64,000 nt of DNA from a virus. Where the stretch lies: positions 1 to 64,000 of IMG/VR virus record IMGVR_UViG_3300022752_004829, one strand, 5' to 3'. A program made the translations under genes and the position numbers. Below, piece after piece: positions 8,218 to 14,919 of this stretch. Numbering within the stretch: the first letter of the stretch is position 1; each line of letters starts with the position of its first letter. The notes beneath the pieces are model-generated. The model did not search any database and was not told the origin of the DNA. It worked only from the letters and a program-made list of their open reading frames with translations.

Positions 8218-8245
8218 TTGTTTTTTTTATACATGGAAATATAAT
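8218..8245 (+). promoter_or_regulatory. Promoter of the 240-aa gene
   Basis: TTGTTT (8218-8223), 16-nt spacer, TATAAT (8240-8245), then 5 nt to a GTG start at 8251. It diverges from the promoter of the 97-aa gene; no Shine-Dalgarno is present. Confidence 0.5.
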
Positions 8246-8250
8246 TATAT

Positions 8251-8973
8251 GTGTTTAAAGATTTCGAATATATTGATCATCCTTGCGCGGGTTTAGACTT
8301 CGCAGATGATATTGTATGCAAAACCTTCTCTAAAGAAGATTTTAAAGAAGAATATTGTTTTCATGTAAATTTAGATGGCATCTTAAATAAGAAAAAATAT
8401 TATATATTTAATTTAAATAACATAAAAGATAAAGCACTATTGTTTAATGTTTTAAAGAAAATTATAAAAAAGTTAAACTTATATAACTTTAAAAATGAAA
8501 TATATAAATATGTATTAATTGAGACAGGAATTAACTTAAATTCATTTTTTTATATAAACTTTAATAAAAAATTTACTGATAAAAAAATAGACCATTTTAT
8601 TATTAAGGTTGATATGAATAATAATTTTGGATTATATATTCGAGGCTTAAATGTTAATGACTCTTCAAATAATTCATCAGGAAGATCTTTATCTATTAAA
8701 GACGGAATTATAAATTATAAATTATATAGTATAACTAAATATTCAATTGATGAAAGGGACGCTTCTAAAGCAGAAAAAATATGGGCAGAAGAAATAAATT
8801 TAACTTTAAATAAATTGGAAAGTTATTATGAACCTATCGATTATATATTTTCTAATAAAAATTTTAAAGCAAGCTATATAACTAAAGAAGTTGATGGATC
8901 TAAAGGTTTCTACTATAGAAGAATTAATAAAAACGAATCTTCAAAGAAAAATATTTTAAGAATTTACTTTTAA
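8251..8973 (+). CDS. Hypothetical protein, 240 aa, Lys/Asn/Ile-rich
   Basis: Not recognised. A soluble-looking protein very rich in K, N, I and Y, more AT-biased than its neighbours. Segments that stand out are PCAGLDFADDI near the N terminus and SSGRSLSIKDG in the middle, then a charged C terminus. It is the only plus-strand gene in a minus-strand neighbourhood and appears to be a single-gene unit with its own promoter and GTG start, suggesting a recent acquisition (morphon-like insertion). Confidence 0.5.
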   Translation: MFKDFEYIDHPCAGLDFADDIVCKTFSKEDFKEEYCFHVNLDGILNKKKYYIFNLNNIKDKALLFNVLKKIIKKLNLYNFKNEIYKYVLIETGINLNSFFYINFNKKFTDKKIDHFIIKVDMNNNFGLYIRGLNVNDSSNNSSGRSLSIKDGIINYKLYSITKYSIDERDASKAEKIWAEEINLTLNKLESYYEPIDYIFSNKNFKASYITKEVDGSKGFYYRRINKNESSKKNILRIYF

Positions 8974-8975
8974 AG

Positions 8976-9083
8976 TTAGAGCCAATCCCAATCTCGCCAC
9001 CAGTATTTAGGTTTATTAGATCTTTCTAGTTTCTTAGGTGAAAATAAATATTTTATAATTTTTAATATAAAGTGGCTGTTCAT
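8976..9083 (-). CDS. Tiny protein, 35 aa
   Basis: An ORF of 35 codons beginning MNSHFILKIIKYLFSPKK and ending WWRDWDWL. It is basic and tryptophan-rich with an N-terminal amphipathic or membrane-seeking segment. Support comes from a perfect promoter (TTGATT, 17 nt, TATATA, 6 nt, ATG) identical in geometry to those of known genes nearby. It converges with the 240-aa gene, the two stops being 2 nt apart. Function unknown. Confidence 0.5.
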   Translation of the reverse strand: MNSHFILKIIKYLFSPKKLERSNKPKYWWRDWDWL

Positions 9084-9089
9084 TCTATA

Positions 9090-9118
9090 TATATACTATA
9101 TTTTTCTAAAAAAATCAA
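9090..9118 (-). promoter_or_regulatory. Promoter of the 35-aa gene
   Basis: Minus strand: -35 TTGATT (9118-9113), 17-nt spacer, -10 TATATA (9095-9090), 6 nt to ATG 9083. Confidence 0.6.
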
Positions 9119-9330
9119 CTATTATTTTGAGGTATAAAATTTACTAAAGCTTCGTCTCCATAGACTTTAAATGATTTTAATTTATAAGCTTTTCGTTCTA
9201 ACATATTCTTCAGTTCATTAATGTATTCGCTTTTCATATAAACTACAATACTTTCGCCGTCTTCAATATCTACGCCATATTCATCTGCAAATTCAGAGCA
9301 AATCGCAAGGGCTTCGTTTTCGTTGCTCAT
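9115..9330 (-). CDS. Hypothetical protein, 71 aa
   Basis: Not recognised. An acidic small protein (starts MSNENEALAICSEFADEYGV) with a predicted alpha-beta-alpha-beta pattern. A GTGTAA motif lies 8 nt before the ATG and the fourth copy of the 28-bp repeat is just upstream, so it may be under two controls. Confidence 0.5.
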   Translation of the reverse strand: MSNENEALAICSEFADEYGVDIEDGESIVVYMKSEYINELKNMLERKAYKLKSFKVYGDEALVNFIPQNNS

Positions 9331-9338
9331 ATATATTA

Positions 9339-9344
9339 TTACAC
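9339..9344 (-). promoter_or_regulatory. Candidate late-promoter element GTGTAA (71-aa gene)
   Basis: Minus strand GTGTAATAAT beginning at 9344, 8 nt before the ATG at 9330. One of seven such elements near starts in this window. Confidence 0.45.
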
Positions 9345-9348
9345 CTTA

Positions 9349-9376
9349 TATATTTGGCTCTTTTCTGTTAGTAAAT
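9349..9376 (-). repeat. Fourth copy of the 28-bp promoter-like repeat
   Basis: Plus-strand TATATTTGGC at its start and GTTAGTAAAT at its end align with the copies at 7784-7878 over the full 28 nt. On the minus strand TTACTA is followed after 16 nt by TATATA, oriented toward the 71-aa gene. Confidence 0.6.
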
Positions 9377-9381
9377 TAAAA

Positions 9382-9387
9382 GTGTAA
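9382..9387 (+). promoter_or_regulatory. Candidate late-promoter element GTGTAA (LRR gene)
   Basis: AAGTGTAAATTAAT with GTGTAA at 9382-9387, 12 nt before the ATG at 9400. It is divergent from the element at 9339-9344. Confidence 0.45.
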
Positions 9388-9399
9388 ATTAATTTACTT

Positions 9400-10176
9400 A
9401 TGGCTCTTGTTTTTACTCTTAAAGTTGATGATACATATGAAGTCTCATCTGGATCTTGCGCTGGAGCAGGAGACGTTATTATACCAAGTACTTATAATGG
9501 AAAAGCTGTCACAAGTATTGCGGCAAATGCTTTTGAATTTTGTTTAGACATAACTAGCATTATTATACCAGACTCTGTAACGAGTATAGGTAATTTTACA
9601 GCTTGCTATAATCTCACTAGTGTTATATTAGGTAATTCCGTAACAGCTATTGGAGATAATGCGTTCTCTGGATGTACAAATCTAACTACTATTACAATAC
9701 CTAACTCTGTAACAAGTATTGGAGGCACTGCTTTCGATTCTTGCTTCAATCTTTCCTTAGTAACTATTTTTAGTAATATAATAAATATTGACCCTAGTGC
9801 TTTTGCTAATTGTATCAATTTGCAGGAAGTTTATTTTTTAAGTGGGATTTCAAATTCAACTTCAATCATTCTTGAAGGTACGCTTTTTGCAAATTGCCCT
9901 AAATTAAAACATATATATTTTTCTGGAAATGCTCCTATTTGCGGTAATGAAACTTTTATGGCTAATGGTACAAATGATTTAAAACTATATCGTAAAAAAA
10001 ACTTTGTCAATAATTGGCCATCTTCTATAGAAAGGATTTTTGGTTATCCACCAGTAGAAGTGGTTCTTTGGTCTGATAATGTAATAAAAAGCGGAGGAAT
10101 TGGAAAGTTGGTGGCTAGAAAAAGAAATAATATCGAAGAACCTGGTGGTGGTGGTGGTACTGAAGGTGGAGATTAG
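9400..10176 (+). CDS. BspA-type leucine-rich repeat protein with Gly-rich tail
   Basis: A 258-aa protein built from several BspA-like (LRR_5) repeats of about 23 residues: units such as VTSIAANAFEFC, SVTAIGDNAFSGCTNLTTI and SVTSIGGTAFDSC repeat through residues 25-150. BspA-type LRRs occur in surface proteins and adhesins. The C terminus switches to VLWSDNVIKSGG and ends in a glycine run and TEGGD. No signal peptide is seen, so a virion surface or tail-associated role is more likely than secretion; this is inference. The EGGD ending recurs in the 100-aa protein at 13969-14271. The gene has a GTGTAA element and no sigma70-like promoter. Confidence 0.75.
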   Translation: MALVFTLKVDDTYEVSSGSCAGAGDVIIPSTYNGKAVTSIAANAFEFCLDITSIIIPDSVTSIGNFTACYNLTSVILGNSVTAIGDNAFSGCTNLTTITIPNSVTSIGGTAFDSCFNLSLVTIFSNIINIDPSAFANCINLQEVYFLSGISNSTSIILEGTLFANCPKLKHIYFSGNAPICGNETFMANGTNDLKLYRKKNFVNNWPSSIERIFGYPPVEVVLWSDNVIKSGGIGKLVARKRNNIEEPGGGGGTEGGD

Positions 10177-10186
10177 ACTTTCTCAT

Positions 10187-10274
10187 CGGAACGAGTAGGA
10201 TTCGAACCTACGGATGATATTAAACCATCGGAAGTTTAGTAAACTTCTGCTTTAGACCACTCAGCCATCGTTCC
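10187..10274 (-). tRNA. tRNA-Ser, anticodon ACT
   Basis: A complete class II tRNA on the minus strand: 7-bp acceptor GGAACGA/TCGTTCC, TG at 8-9, a D arm starting GCTGAGTGG, anticodon stem GAAGT/ACTTC with loop TTACTAA, long variable arm with stem GATG/CATC, and T arm GTAGG-TTCGAAT-CCTAC. Discriminator G (10187) and the long variable arm indicate serine. The anticodon is ACT, reading AGU, where the normal bacterial isoacceptor has GCT. CCA is not encoded. The gene starts 2 nt after the flavodoxin-like gene stop and is presumably cotranscribed with the purA operon. Confidence 0.92.
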
Positions 10275-10276
10275 AA

Positions 10277-10891
10277 TTATTTTAACCAAACTGATGTAGG
10301 ATTATAAGCTTCTGTATCAAGATAATCCCAAACTTTCCAGTCTTTCTCTCCTTTAGTATAAGAAATAATATTAGAAAGAAATGCTTGCAAATCTTCAATA
10401 TGCCAAACATCATCTAGTAGCTTTTTACCAAGATATCGTGATTGATGAGCGACATGATCTGCGTAACTATAAGCAAAGGCAGAAAACGGTGGGAGAACGC
10501 ATCCCATTGAGCAAAGAACTCCTTGCATTCTAGATGCTACTTCTTTACCTCCAACAGAATGCATTGTTACAATTACTCCAGTTGGTTTTCCAAGAAGATG
10601 TTTTTTACCTTCGATCTCAGTCATCTTTTCGAAAAGTTGTTGCATATTTGAACCCCAACTATCCCAATATGTTCCAGTGCAAAAAATTAACGCATCACTT
10701 TCTTTAATAATATGTCTTACTTTGGGCCAATAAAAATCTTTATGAAGATGAACAATCTTTATTTTTATATTCGAATCAATTTTATTGATTTTTTTCTTTA
10801 TCTTATTGATAAGAGATCCAGTATTTCCATTCTTCCCGCCTATAGAACCATTAATTATGGTAAGAGTTATTTTCTTTTCTGGCAAGTTCAT
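10277..10891 (-). CDS. Flavodoxin-like / NADPH-dependent FMN reductase family protein
   Basis: A 204-aa flavodoxin-fold protein: an N-terminal strand (ITLTIINGSIGGKNGNTG) gives the phosphate-binding loop for FMN, followed by DALIFCTGTYWDSWGSNM and KPTGVIVTMHSVGGK, both typical of the NAD(P)H-dependent FMN reductase/WrbA group. It likely moves electrons to FMN or a quinone. A link to ThyX (flavin- and NADPH-dependent) or RNR in this genome is possible but unproven. It is the last protein gene of the purA operon, overlapping the preceding gene by 41 nt. Confidence 0.72.
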   Translation of the reverse strand: MNLPEKKITLTIINGSIGGKNGNTGSLINKIKKKINKIDSNIKIKIVHLHKDFYWPKVRHIIKESDALIFCTGTYWDSWGSNMQQLFEKMTEIEGKKHLLGKPTGVIVTMHSVGGKEVASRMQGVLCSMGCVLPPFSAFAYSYADHVAHQSRYLGKKLLDDVWHIEDLQAFLSNIISYTKGEKDWKVWDYLDTEAYNPTSVWLK

Positions 10892-11144
10892 CTATATAGT
10901 CCTTTATTATATTATATAATCTAGATTCTTCTGGATTAGCTTCTCTTTCTACTTCATCAAAGTTATAAAATATATATTCTTTTAATTGATGATGCTTAAA
11001 TCTATGTATTCCTTTTTTATCGTCTCCACTAACGAATATATATCTAAATGGAAGCGGTTCATTTTTTATTTTGTATAGCTTTCCATATTTAGGAAAAGAT
11101 TGTTCGGTTTTATCAAGAAAATTTAATATCTTTTTAAAGATCAT
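10851..11144 (-). CDS. Hypothetical protein, 97 aa
   Basis: Not recognised. A basic, soluble-looking protein (MIFKKILNFLDKTEQSFPKY at the start; LPFRYIFVSGDDKKGIHRF in the middle; a charged helix at the end). It overlaps the membrane-protein gene upstream by 4 nt and the flavodoxin-like gene downstream by 41 nt. Confidence 0.5.
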   Translation of the reverse strand: MIFKKILNFLDKTEQSFPKYGKLYKIKNEPLPFRYIFVSGDDKKGIHRFKHHQLKEYIFYNFDEVEREANPEESRLYNIIKDYIDELARKENNSYHN

Positions 11145-11344
11145 AATACTCCAAAAACTTTTAACATAACAATAGAAGAAACGATTGCACCAATTAAGCT
11201 ACTGCAAGTTCTAATTATCTCAAGTTTATGATTATGATGATCCACCCATATCTCGAAAGGATCTCTTAACTTGCCCTTTGCAAGAAGCTTGCGTCTTTGT
11301 TTTTTGCTAAGTTTTAAATTTGATATATCTTTTAATGTTATCAT
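11141..11344 (-). CDS. Small protein with one C-terminal membrane segment, 67 aa
   Basis: Begins MITLKDISNLKLSKKQRRKL, a basic cytoplasmic part, and ends with a hydrophobic helix (SLIGAIVSSIVMLKVFGVL). I chose the ATG at 11344, whose ATGA overlaps the stop of the upstream 57-aa gene and which follows a purine-rich stretch, over a TTG nine codons upstream. Function unknown. Confidence 0.55.
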   Translation of the reverse strand: MITLKDISNLKLSKKQRRKLLAKGKLRDPFEIWVDHHNHKLEIIRTCSSLIGAIVSSIVMLKVFGVL

Positions 11345-11514
11345 CTTTTTTTCTTTCTTACTGGTTTCCAAAGAATATCGGTCGAATCTAAATTAGAACT
11401 CCAAATCATTAATTTTGAATATAATCCATACCCAATACCATTAAACCACTTCATGGTAGTTCTGCTAATGATATCTCCAATGTAATAGAATAAATATATA
11501 AAAAATACCCTCAC
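11341..11514 (-). CDS. Small membrane-associated protein, 57 aa
   Basis: A short ORF with GTG start: reads (M)RVFFIYLFYYIGDIIS, then TTMKWFNGIGYG, ending KPVRKKKR. The N terminus is a hydrophobic helix and the C terminus is basic, suggesting an inner-membrane anchor. TATAAT lies 5 nt before the GTG, though no good -35 is seen, so it may simply be part of the purA operon. It couples to the next gene through an ATGA overlap. An ATG at codon 21 is the alternative start. Confidence 0.5.
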   Translation of the reverse strand: MRVFFIYLFYYIGDIISRTTMKWFNGIGYGLYSKLMIWSSNLDSTDILWKPVRKKKR

Positions 11515-11526
11515 AATATATTATAA

Positions 11527-12519
11527 TTATATATATTCTTTGTTTCCAGAAAAAATTATGTCTACTGGTTCTTGTAAGGCATGATTTAATTGATTTTTAA
11601 TAAAGGATTGCATAGCTTGTAATGTATTAAATTTATATAGATTATTATTTTGAAACAATTTATATGTATGTATTTTTTCAAGAATATCACATTTATTAAT
11701 AATTAACTTAGTGACACCAGAAATTTTAATTGCGTCAATTAGTTTATTTAGATTTAACCAGTTTGCAATTCTGCGTCTTCCAGTAGTTGATCCAAATTCT
11801 TGACCAGCTTCAATTAACATATTTAATTCTGAGTCTTCCCATAAGCTTTCTGGAAATAGCGGATCTACTCCGCTTTTTGTATCATAAATCTTTGCCACGC
11901 CAATAATGTCTCGAATCTTCTTAGGAGAAAAACCTAAAGAGCAGGCGGAATAAGGTAAAGTTTCGCTACTTGTTACATATGGATAGTCTCCATAATTAAT
12001 ATCAAGCCAAAAACTTTGTGCTCCTTCACAAAGAATTTCTCCATAAAGTTCTCCATCCCAAAGATAATTTTTATCAATATAATCTCTTGCAAGCTTTCCG
12101 ACTCTTAACATCTTATCTCCGTAAGCGGGAGCAATGCCTTGACCAGTTGTTCCAAGCTTTTTCTTTAAAACAGCAAGATCATAATTTATATGTTTTTCTG
12201 TAATAATATGAGCTTTTGGACTTACTTTAATTAAAGAAGTGTTGAATCCTTCTTTATTTAAATACTCTATTTCATCAAAAAATTTATCAACATTAATAAC
12301 ACAATTAGGCCCAATAATACTAAGTTTGTTTTGAAAAACTCCGCATGGAATAATATGTGTTTTATATTTTTTCTCTCCTAAATAAACTGTATGTCCAGCA
12401 TTAGGTCCGCCATTCCAGCGACAAACAATATCATAATTTTTGCTAATAGCATTACTTATTTTCCCCTTCCCCTCATCTCCCCAAGCTAAACCAAAGATTA
12501 TATCAATATTTTTAATCAT
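11527..12519 (-). CDS. purA: Adenylosuccinate synthetase
   Basis: Joins IMP and aspartate, using GTP, to give adenylosuccinate, the committed step to AMP. The N-terminal P-loop GLAWGDEGKGK carries the catalytic aspartate (D14) and the second catalytic residue H43 is in NAGHT; STTGRRRIANW and the guanine-recognition NKCD follow. At 330 aa it is short, like archaeal PurA and phage PurZ (cellular bacterial PurA about 430). PurZ enzymes, which make 2-aminoadenine precursors, replace the catalytic Asp with Ser or Gly; here Asp is retained, so ordinary PurA activity is expected. It overlaps the SEC-C gene by 8 nt. It may act after the IMPDH/GMP-reductase family enzyme at 14909-16015. Confidence 0.92.
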   Translation of the reverse strand: MIKNIDIIFGLAWGDEGKGKISNAISKNYDIVCRWNGGPNAGHTVYLGEKKYKTHIIPCGVFQNKLSIIGPNCVINVDKFFDEIEYLNKEGFNTSLIKVSPKAHIITEKHINYDLAVLKKKLGTTGQGIAPAYGDKMLRVGKLARDYIDKNYLWDGELYGEILCEGAQSFWLDINYGDYPYVTSSETLPYSACSLGFSPKKIRDIIGVAKIYDTKSGVDPLFPESLWEDSELNMLIEAGQEFGSTTGRRRIANWLNLNKLIDAIKISGVTKLIINKCDILEKIHTYKLFQNNNLYKFNTLQAMQSFIKNQLNHALQEPVDIIFSGNKEYI

Positions 12520-12784
12520 CTTGAGCTGTCTGATTAATTTTTTCTATTGTTGTGTTCTTTTTATTTAAATCGTTCAAATATTTCTCAAGATTATCTTTTG
12601 CTCGATTACAGTAGTCTTGTCCACTTATTCCGCAACATTTTTTAAATTTTTTTCCAGAGAATGGACAAGTTGCGTTTCTGTTTATCTTTGGTAAAACTCG
12701 AACAATAGGGGAGAAATCTGTGGCTCTACCATAAGGTGTATTCCCCCATTCAATTGGTTTTTCATTATTGTTATTATCTTGCAT
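12512..12784 (-). CDS. SEC-C motif zinc-binding protein
   Basis: A 90-aa protein with a central SEC-C motif (NATCPFSGKKFKKCCG), the metal-binding tail module best known from SecA and found in many small proteins. The rest is polar and low-complexity. Its role is unknown; a zinc-dependent contact with host SecB/ribosome or nucleic acid is possible. It overlaps the 55-aa gene upstream by 11 nt and purA downstream by 8 nt. Confidence 0.65.
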   Translation of the reverse strand: MQDNNNNEKPIEWGNTPYGRATDFSPIVRVLPKINRNATCPFSGKKFKKCCGISGQDYCNRAKDNLEKYLNDLNKKNTTIEKINQTAQDD

Positions 12785-12941
12785 TATATATCTCCAGTAT
12801 TGTTTTTTTTAAAACATTTAGATGATGGATATTCCAATCCACCCCAGTCTTTTCACCATTATTCTTTTTAAAATCATCATAAATATTTTTTTCTATAATT
12901 TGATCTAATAATTGTAGCGCATATTCCCAGTTTGACTTCAT
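12774..12941 (-). CDS. Small protein, 55 aa, first gene of the purA operon
   Basis: A short ORF (starts MKSNWEYALQLLDQIIEKN, ends LKKTILEIYNAR), helical and charged. It is supported by a perfect promoter (TTGACT, 17 nt, TATAAT, 6 nt, ATG) and by an 11-nt overlap with the SEC-C gene. Function unknown. Confidence 0.6.
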   Translation of the reverse strand: MKSNWEYALQLLDQIIEKNIYDDFKKNNGEKTGVDWNIHHLNVLKKTILEIYNAR

Positions 12942-12947
12942 ATGGTT

Positions 12948-12976
12948 ATTATAATATAAGTATTGAAAAAAGTCAA
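12948..12976 (-). promoter_or_regulatory. Promoter of the purA operon
   Basis: Minus strand: -35 TTGACT (12976-12971), 17-nt spacer, -10 TATAAT (12953-12948), 6 nt to the ATG at 12941. No other convincing promoter is seen before purA, so this probably drives seven genes and the tRNA. Confidence 0.75.
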
Positions 12977-12977
12977 A

Positions 12978-12991
12978 GTGTAATATATAAT
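12978..12991 (+). promoter_or_regulatory. Candidate promoter region of the tmRNA gene
   Basis: GTGTAA (12978-12983) followed by TATAAT (12986-12991); the mature tmRNA starts 20 nt further on, leaving a short leader for RNase P to remove. Which of the two elements is used cannot be decided. Confidence 0.4.
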
Positions 12992-13010
12992 ACTTTAAGT
13001 TCTTTGAAAT

Positions 13011-13399
13011 GGGCCTGAATTTGGTTTCGATTTTAGTATTGAGAATTAAAATGCAGGTAGAGGTTTAGGTGGGTCTCTTTAAAAAGCCTTAAAAGTATTA
13101 ACTGCCAAAACAGCCAAATACAAAGGTCATATCTCTGCTAGAGTTTCTCTAGTCGAGGAGACCGTTTCTGTAGCTTAAGTTCTACAGCGTGATTACCGCG
13201 ACGCATCTAACGGATAATTGCGTATTTAGATGTCTTTGCTTATAAAGTTTTTTTATTCTTTATAAGTATAGTATTCAAAATAAAATCGCCAATTATGTCT
13301 GTTTTTCTTCTATAAAAGGTTAAAAATAAGAAAAACTAAACTTGTAGTATTTTAATTCAGATTATCTAGAAGACCTCGGTTCGACCCCGAGCAGGTCCA
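13011..13399 (+). ncRNA. ssrA: tmRNA (one-piece)
   Basis: Rescues stalled ribosomes and tags nascent peptides. The 5' end GGGCCTG pairs with CAGGTCC (13392-13398) to form a 7-bp tRNA-like acceptor stem with a G3-U70 wobble, the alanyl-tRNA synthetase identity element, and discriminator A (13399). A GGTTTCGA segment follows the 5' stem, as in other tmRNAs. The T arm is CTCGG-TTCGACC-CCGAG (13375-13391). The tag reading frame runs 13104-13178 and its stop codon sits in the loop of hairpin CTGTAG/CTACAG (13168-13187), the expected helix 5. A 9-bp hairpin (13239-13266) lies in the pseudoknot region. CCA is not encoded. Length 389 nt is normal. Confidence 0.93.
13104..13178 (+). other. tmRNA tag reading frame, 24 codons
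   Basis: Begins with resume codon GCC and reads AKTAKYKGHI, then SARVSLVE, ETVSVA, stop TAA. The start resembles the A/GKTN type of tag, and the VA end is a degron-like hydrophobic terminus. The stop codon position in the helix 5 loop fixes the frame. At 24 residues it is long compared with the common 10-15. Confidence 0.8.
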
Positions 13400-13431
13400 T
13401 TATATATTTTTTATATATGTAGAAAATTTTC

Positions 13432-13437
13432 GTGTAA
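13432..13437 (+). promoter_or_regulatory. Candidate late-promoter element GTGTAA (174-aa gene)
   Basis: CGTGTAATAGTAAG, with GTGTAA 10 nt before the ATG at 13448 and 33 nt downstream of the tmRNA end. Confidence 0.45.
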
Positions 13438-13447
13438 TAGTAAGTAT

Positions 13448-13972
13448 ATGGCATTAAGAACAAGCGATATTTATGCGGCTGATGCACAAATGATATTCTC
13501 GGTAATAGATCGAGATTTTGATGCTTTAACAAAGAAACCAACTTTAACTCTTAAAGATTTATCTACCTTTAAAGCCACAGATGAGGCGGCATTCTTTGGA
13601 GCTTACGTTAATAATTCAACGGTAAAAAGTGCAGTTTATAATCAATTAAGGATCAATGCATTTACTTTATTGAATAAAATCAGAACTAATCAAACTGCTC
13701 TTCAAACTATTCCAATATATTGCATGTCAAACACTAATGTTGTTAATGCCTTACAAGCAAGAGTTAATGAGGTAGCTAGATTAAAACATATTCGTGGATT
13801 TCAACAAGTTAGAAGTTATTTTCAAGGTATGTATAATTTTAATATCAAAACAAAAATACTAGTTAGTGCAACTTTTGATGATGTCACTTTAAAAGCTGAA
13901 TTTAACTATAAAAATAATACTCCTGCAAGTCCATTGTATCTAGATGCAATTAATTTTGATTATGTAACATGA
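13448..13972 (+). CDS. Probable virion-associated protein, 174 aa
   Basis: No family recognised. A mixed alpha/beta protein (begins MALRTSDIYAADAQMIFSVI) with an alpha-helical middle (LQARVNEVARLKHIRG) and a beta-rich end. Its composition resembles virion proteins more than the K/N-rich early genes, and it has a GTGTAA element. It overlaps the Pro/Gly-rich 100-aa gene by 4 nt, so the two are probably expressed together. Virion assignment is inference. Confidence 0.5.
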   Translation: MALRTSDIYAADAQMIFSVIDRDFDALTKKPTLTLKDLSTFKATDEAAFFGAYVNNSTVKSAVYNQLRINAFTLLNKIRTNQTALQTIPIYCMSNTNVVNALQARVNEVARLKHIRGFQQVRSYFQGMYNFNIKTKILVSATFDDVTLKAEFNYKNNTPASPLYLDAINFDYVT

Positions 13973-14271
13973 AATTAAATTTTTTAAAATTCTTAAATTC
14001 ATTTAATAGTAAATCTGTCGGATATGACATCGATCCAAATCTAGAAACGATGACTAATATTGATGTTATACTAGATCCTTTTAATGATCCAAATATTCCA
14101 GAGATTAGCGCGCCAGCCCGACCAGGTTTTAGACCACCAGTAAATCCTGGACCAAGGCCAGGTCCTGTTCCAGGAGGAAATGAAGGAGGCGGAGATAGCG
14201 GAGCTTGTGGTACTGGAGGATCTGGTGATGGTGGTACAACTCAGCCTGGTAGTAGTGAAGGTGGAGATTAA
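13969..14271 (+). CDS. Pro/Gly-rich protein with EGGD tail, 100 aa
   Basis: The N-terminal half (MKLNFLKFLNSFNSKSVGYD, then NPNIPEISAPARP-like) leads to a Pro/Gly-rich region (GFRPPVNPGPRPGPVPGG) and a glycine/serine tail ending SSEGGD. Low-complexity flexible tails of this kind occur on virion decoration or fibre-linked proteins. The last five residues nearly match the end of the LRR protein at 9400-10176, and the DNA GAAGGTGGAGATTA is identical in the two genes. Function unknown. Confidence 0.5.
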   Translation: MKLNFLKFLNSFNSKSVGYDIDPNLETMTNIDVILDPFNDPNIPEISAPARPGFRPPVNPGPRPGPVPGGNEGGGDSGACGTGGSGDGGTTQPGSSEGGD

Positions 14272-14561
14272 AAATTAATAATTATTAAACCTTCTTCGTT
14301 TTTTAAACTTAAATTTTCTGTATTTAGCTTTATTTTTAAATTATTTTTAAATTCATCTGAAAGAGTATTATTAAAATCTAAATATAATTTATACGCTTCA
14401 TTAAAAGCTTCTTCAGATAAAACTCTTGGTTTGCGTGGACAGTTACATGTTTTTTTACCCATCATAAGATAAAAGAACTTTAAATAGTGTTCATTACTTT
14501 TTACAAAATCAAAATCTAATTTCTTAGATTCTTCAAATAATTCTCTAATCGTTAATTGCAT
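14268..14561 (-). CDS. Hypothetical protein, 97 aa
   Basis: Not recognised. A helical, acidic protein (MQLTIRELFEESKKLDFDFV) with a CNCPRKPR segment in the middle that has two nearby cysteines. It overlaps the preceding membrane-protein gene by 17 nt and is convergent with the Pro/Gly-rich gene, the two stops overlapping. AAGTGTAATTAT lies 30 nt upstream of the ATG within the neighbouring gene. Confidence 0.5.
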   Translation of the reverse strand: MQLTIRELFEESKKLDFDFVKSNEHYLKFFYLMMGKKTCNCPRKPRVLSEEAFNEAYKLYLDFNNTLSDEFKNNLKIKLNTENLSLKNEEGLIIINF

Positions 14562-14919
14562 AATATAGTCTTTTAAAAATACTATACATAATTACACTTA
14601 AGTAGTATATACCAAAGAAAAGATAAAGTTTATTTACATATATTGATATCAAAATATTAACCCAAAAACCTAGACAAAGAGGACAGCTGATTAATTTAAT
14701 AAAAAAATTATTATAAACTGAGCCAATATAAGCTATATATAACTGACCATCATCCACCATTTCTTTATATTTTAAATAATCATTTATTTTAAATAATTTA
14801 TTTAAATATCGAATATGCTTAAAATATTCAACTATTACATTTGTATCATAGAAAATAATACAAATAAATGAATAGATAAAAGAATATTTAATTAAATCTA
14901 TAAAGAAATTACTTTCCAT
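14545..14919 (-). CDS. Membrane protein with CPLCLGFW motif (DUF1360-like)
   Basis: A small membrane protein with about three hydrophobic helices. The motif ISCPLCLGFWVNI matches the C-x-x-C-x-GFW signature of DUF1360, found in phages and sporeformers; function unknown. I chose the ATG at 14919, preceded by GAAGG at an 8-nt spacing and overlapping the end of the IMPDH/GMPR gene by 11 nt; an in-frame ATG five codons upstream (14934) is the alternative. Confidence 0.6.
   Translation of the reverse strand: MESNFFIDLIKYSFIYSFICIIFYDTNVIVEYFKHIRYLNKLFKINDYLKYKEMVDDGQLYIAYIGSVYNNFFIKLISCPLCLGFWVNILISIYVNKLYLFFGIYYLSVIMYSIFKRLYYAIND

Noticed and set aside
8251-8973. Toxin or anti-defence function for the isolated 240-aa gene
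   Set aside because: No motif supports any function; its solitary plus-strand position alone is not enough.
11527-12519. PurZ and a 2-aminoadenine (Z) genome
   Set aside because: The short length resembles PurZ, but the catalytic Asp (WGDEGKGK) is kept, the GTP-type NKCD motif is present, and no MazZ, DatZ or Z-associated PolA-type polymerase gene is seen in the window.
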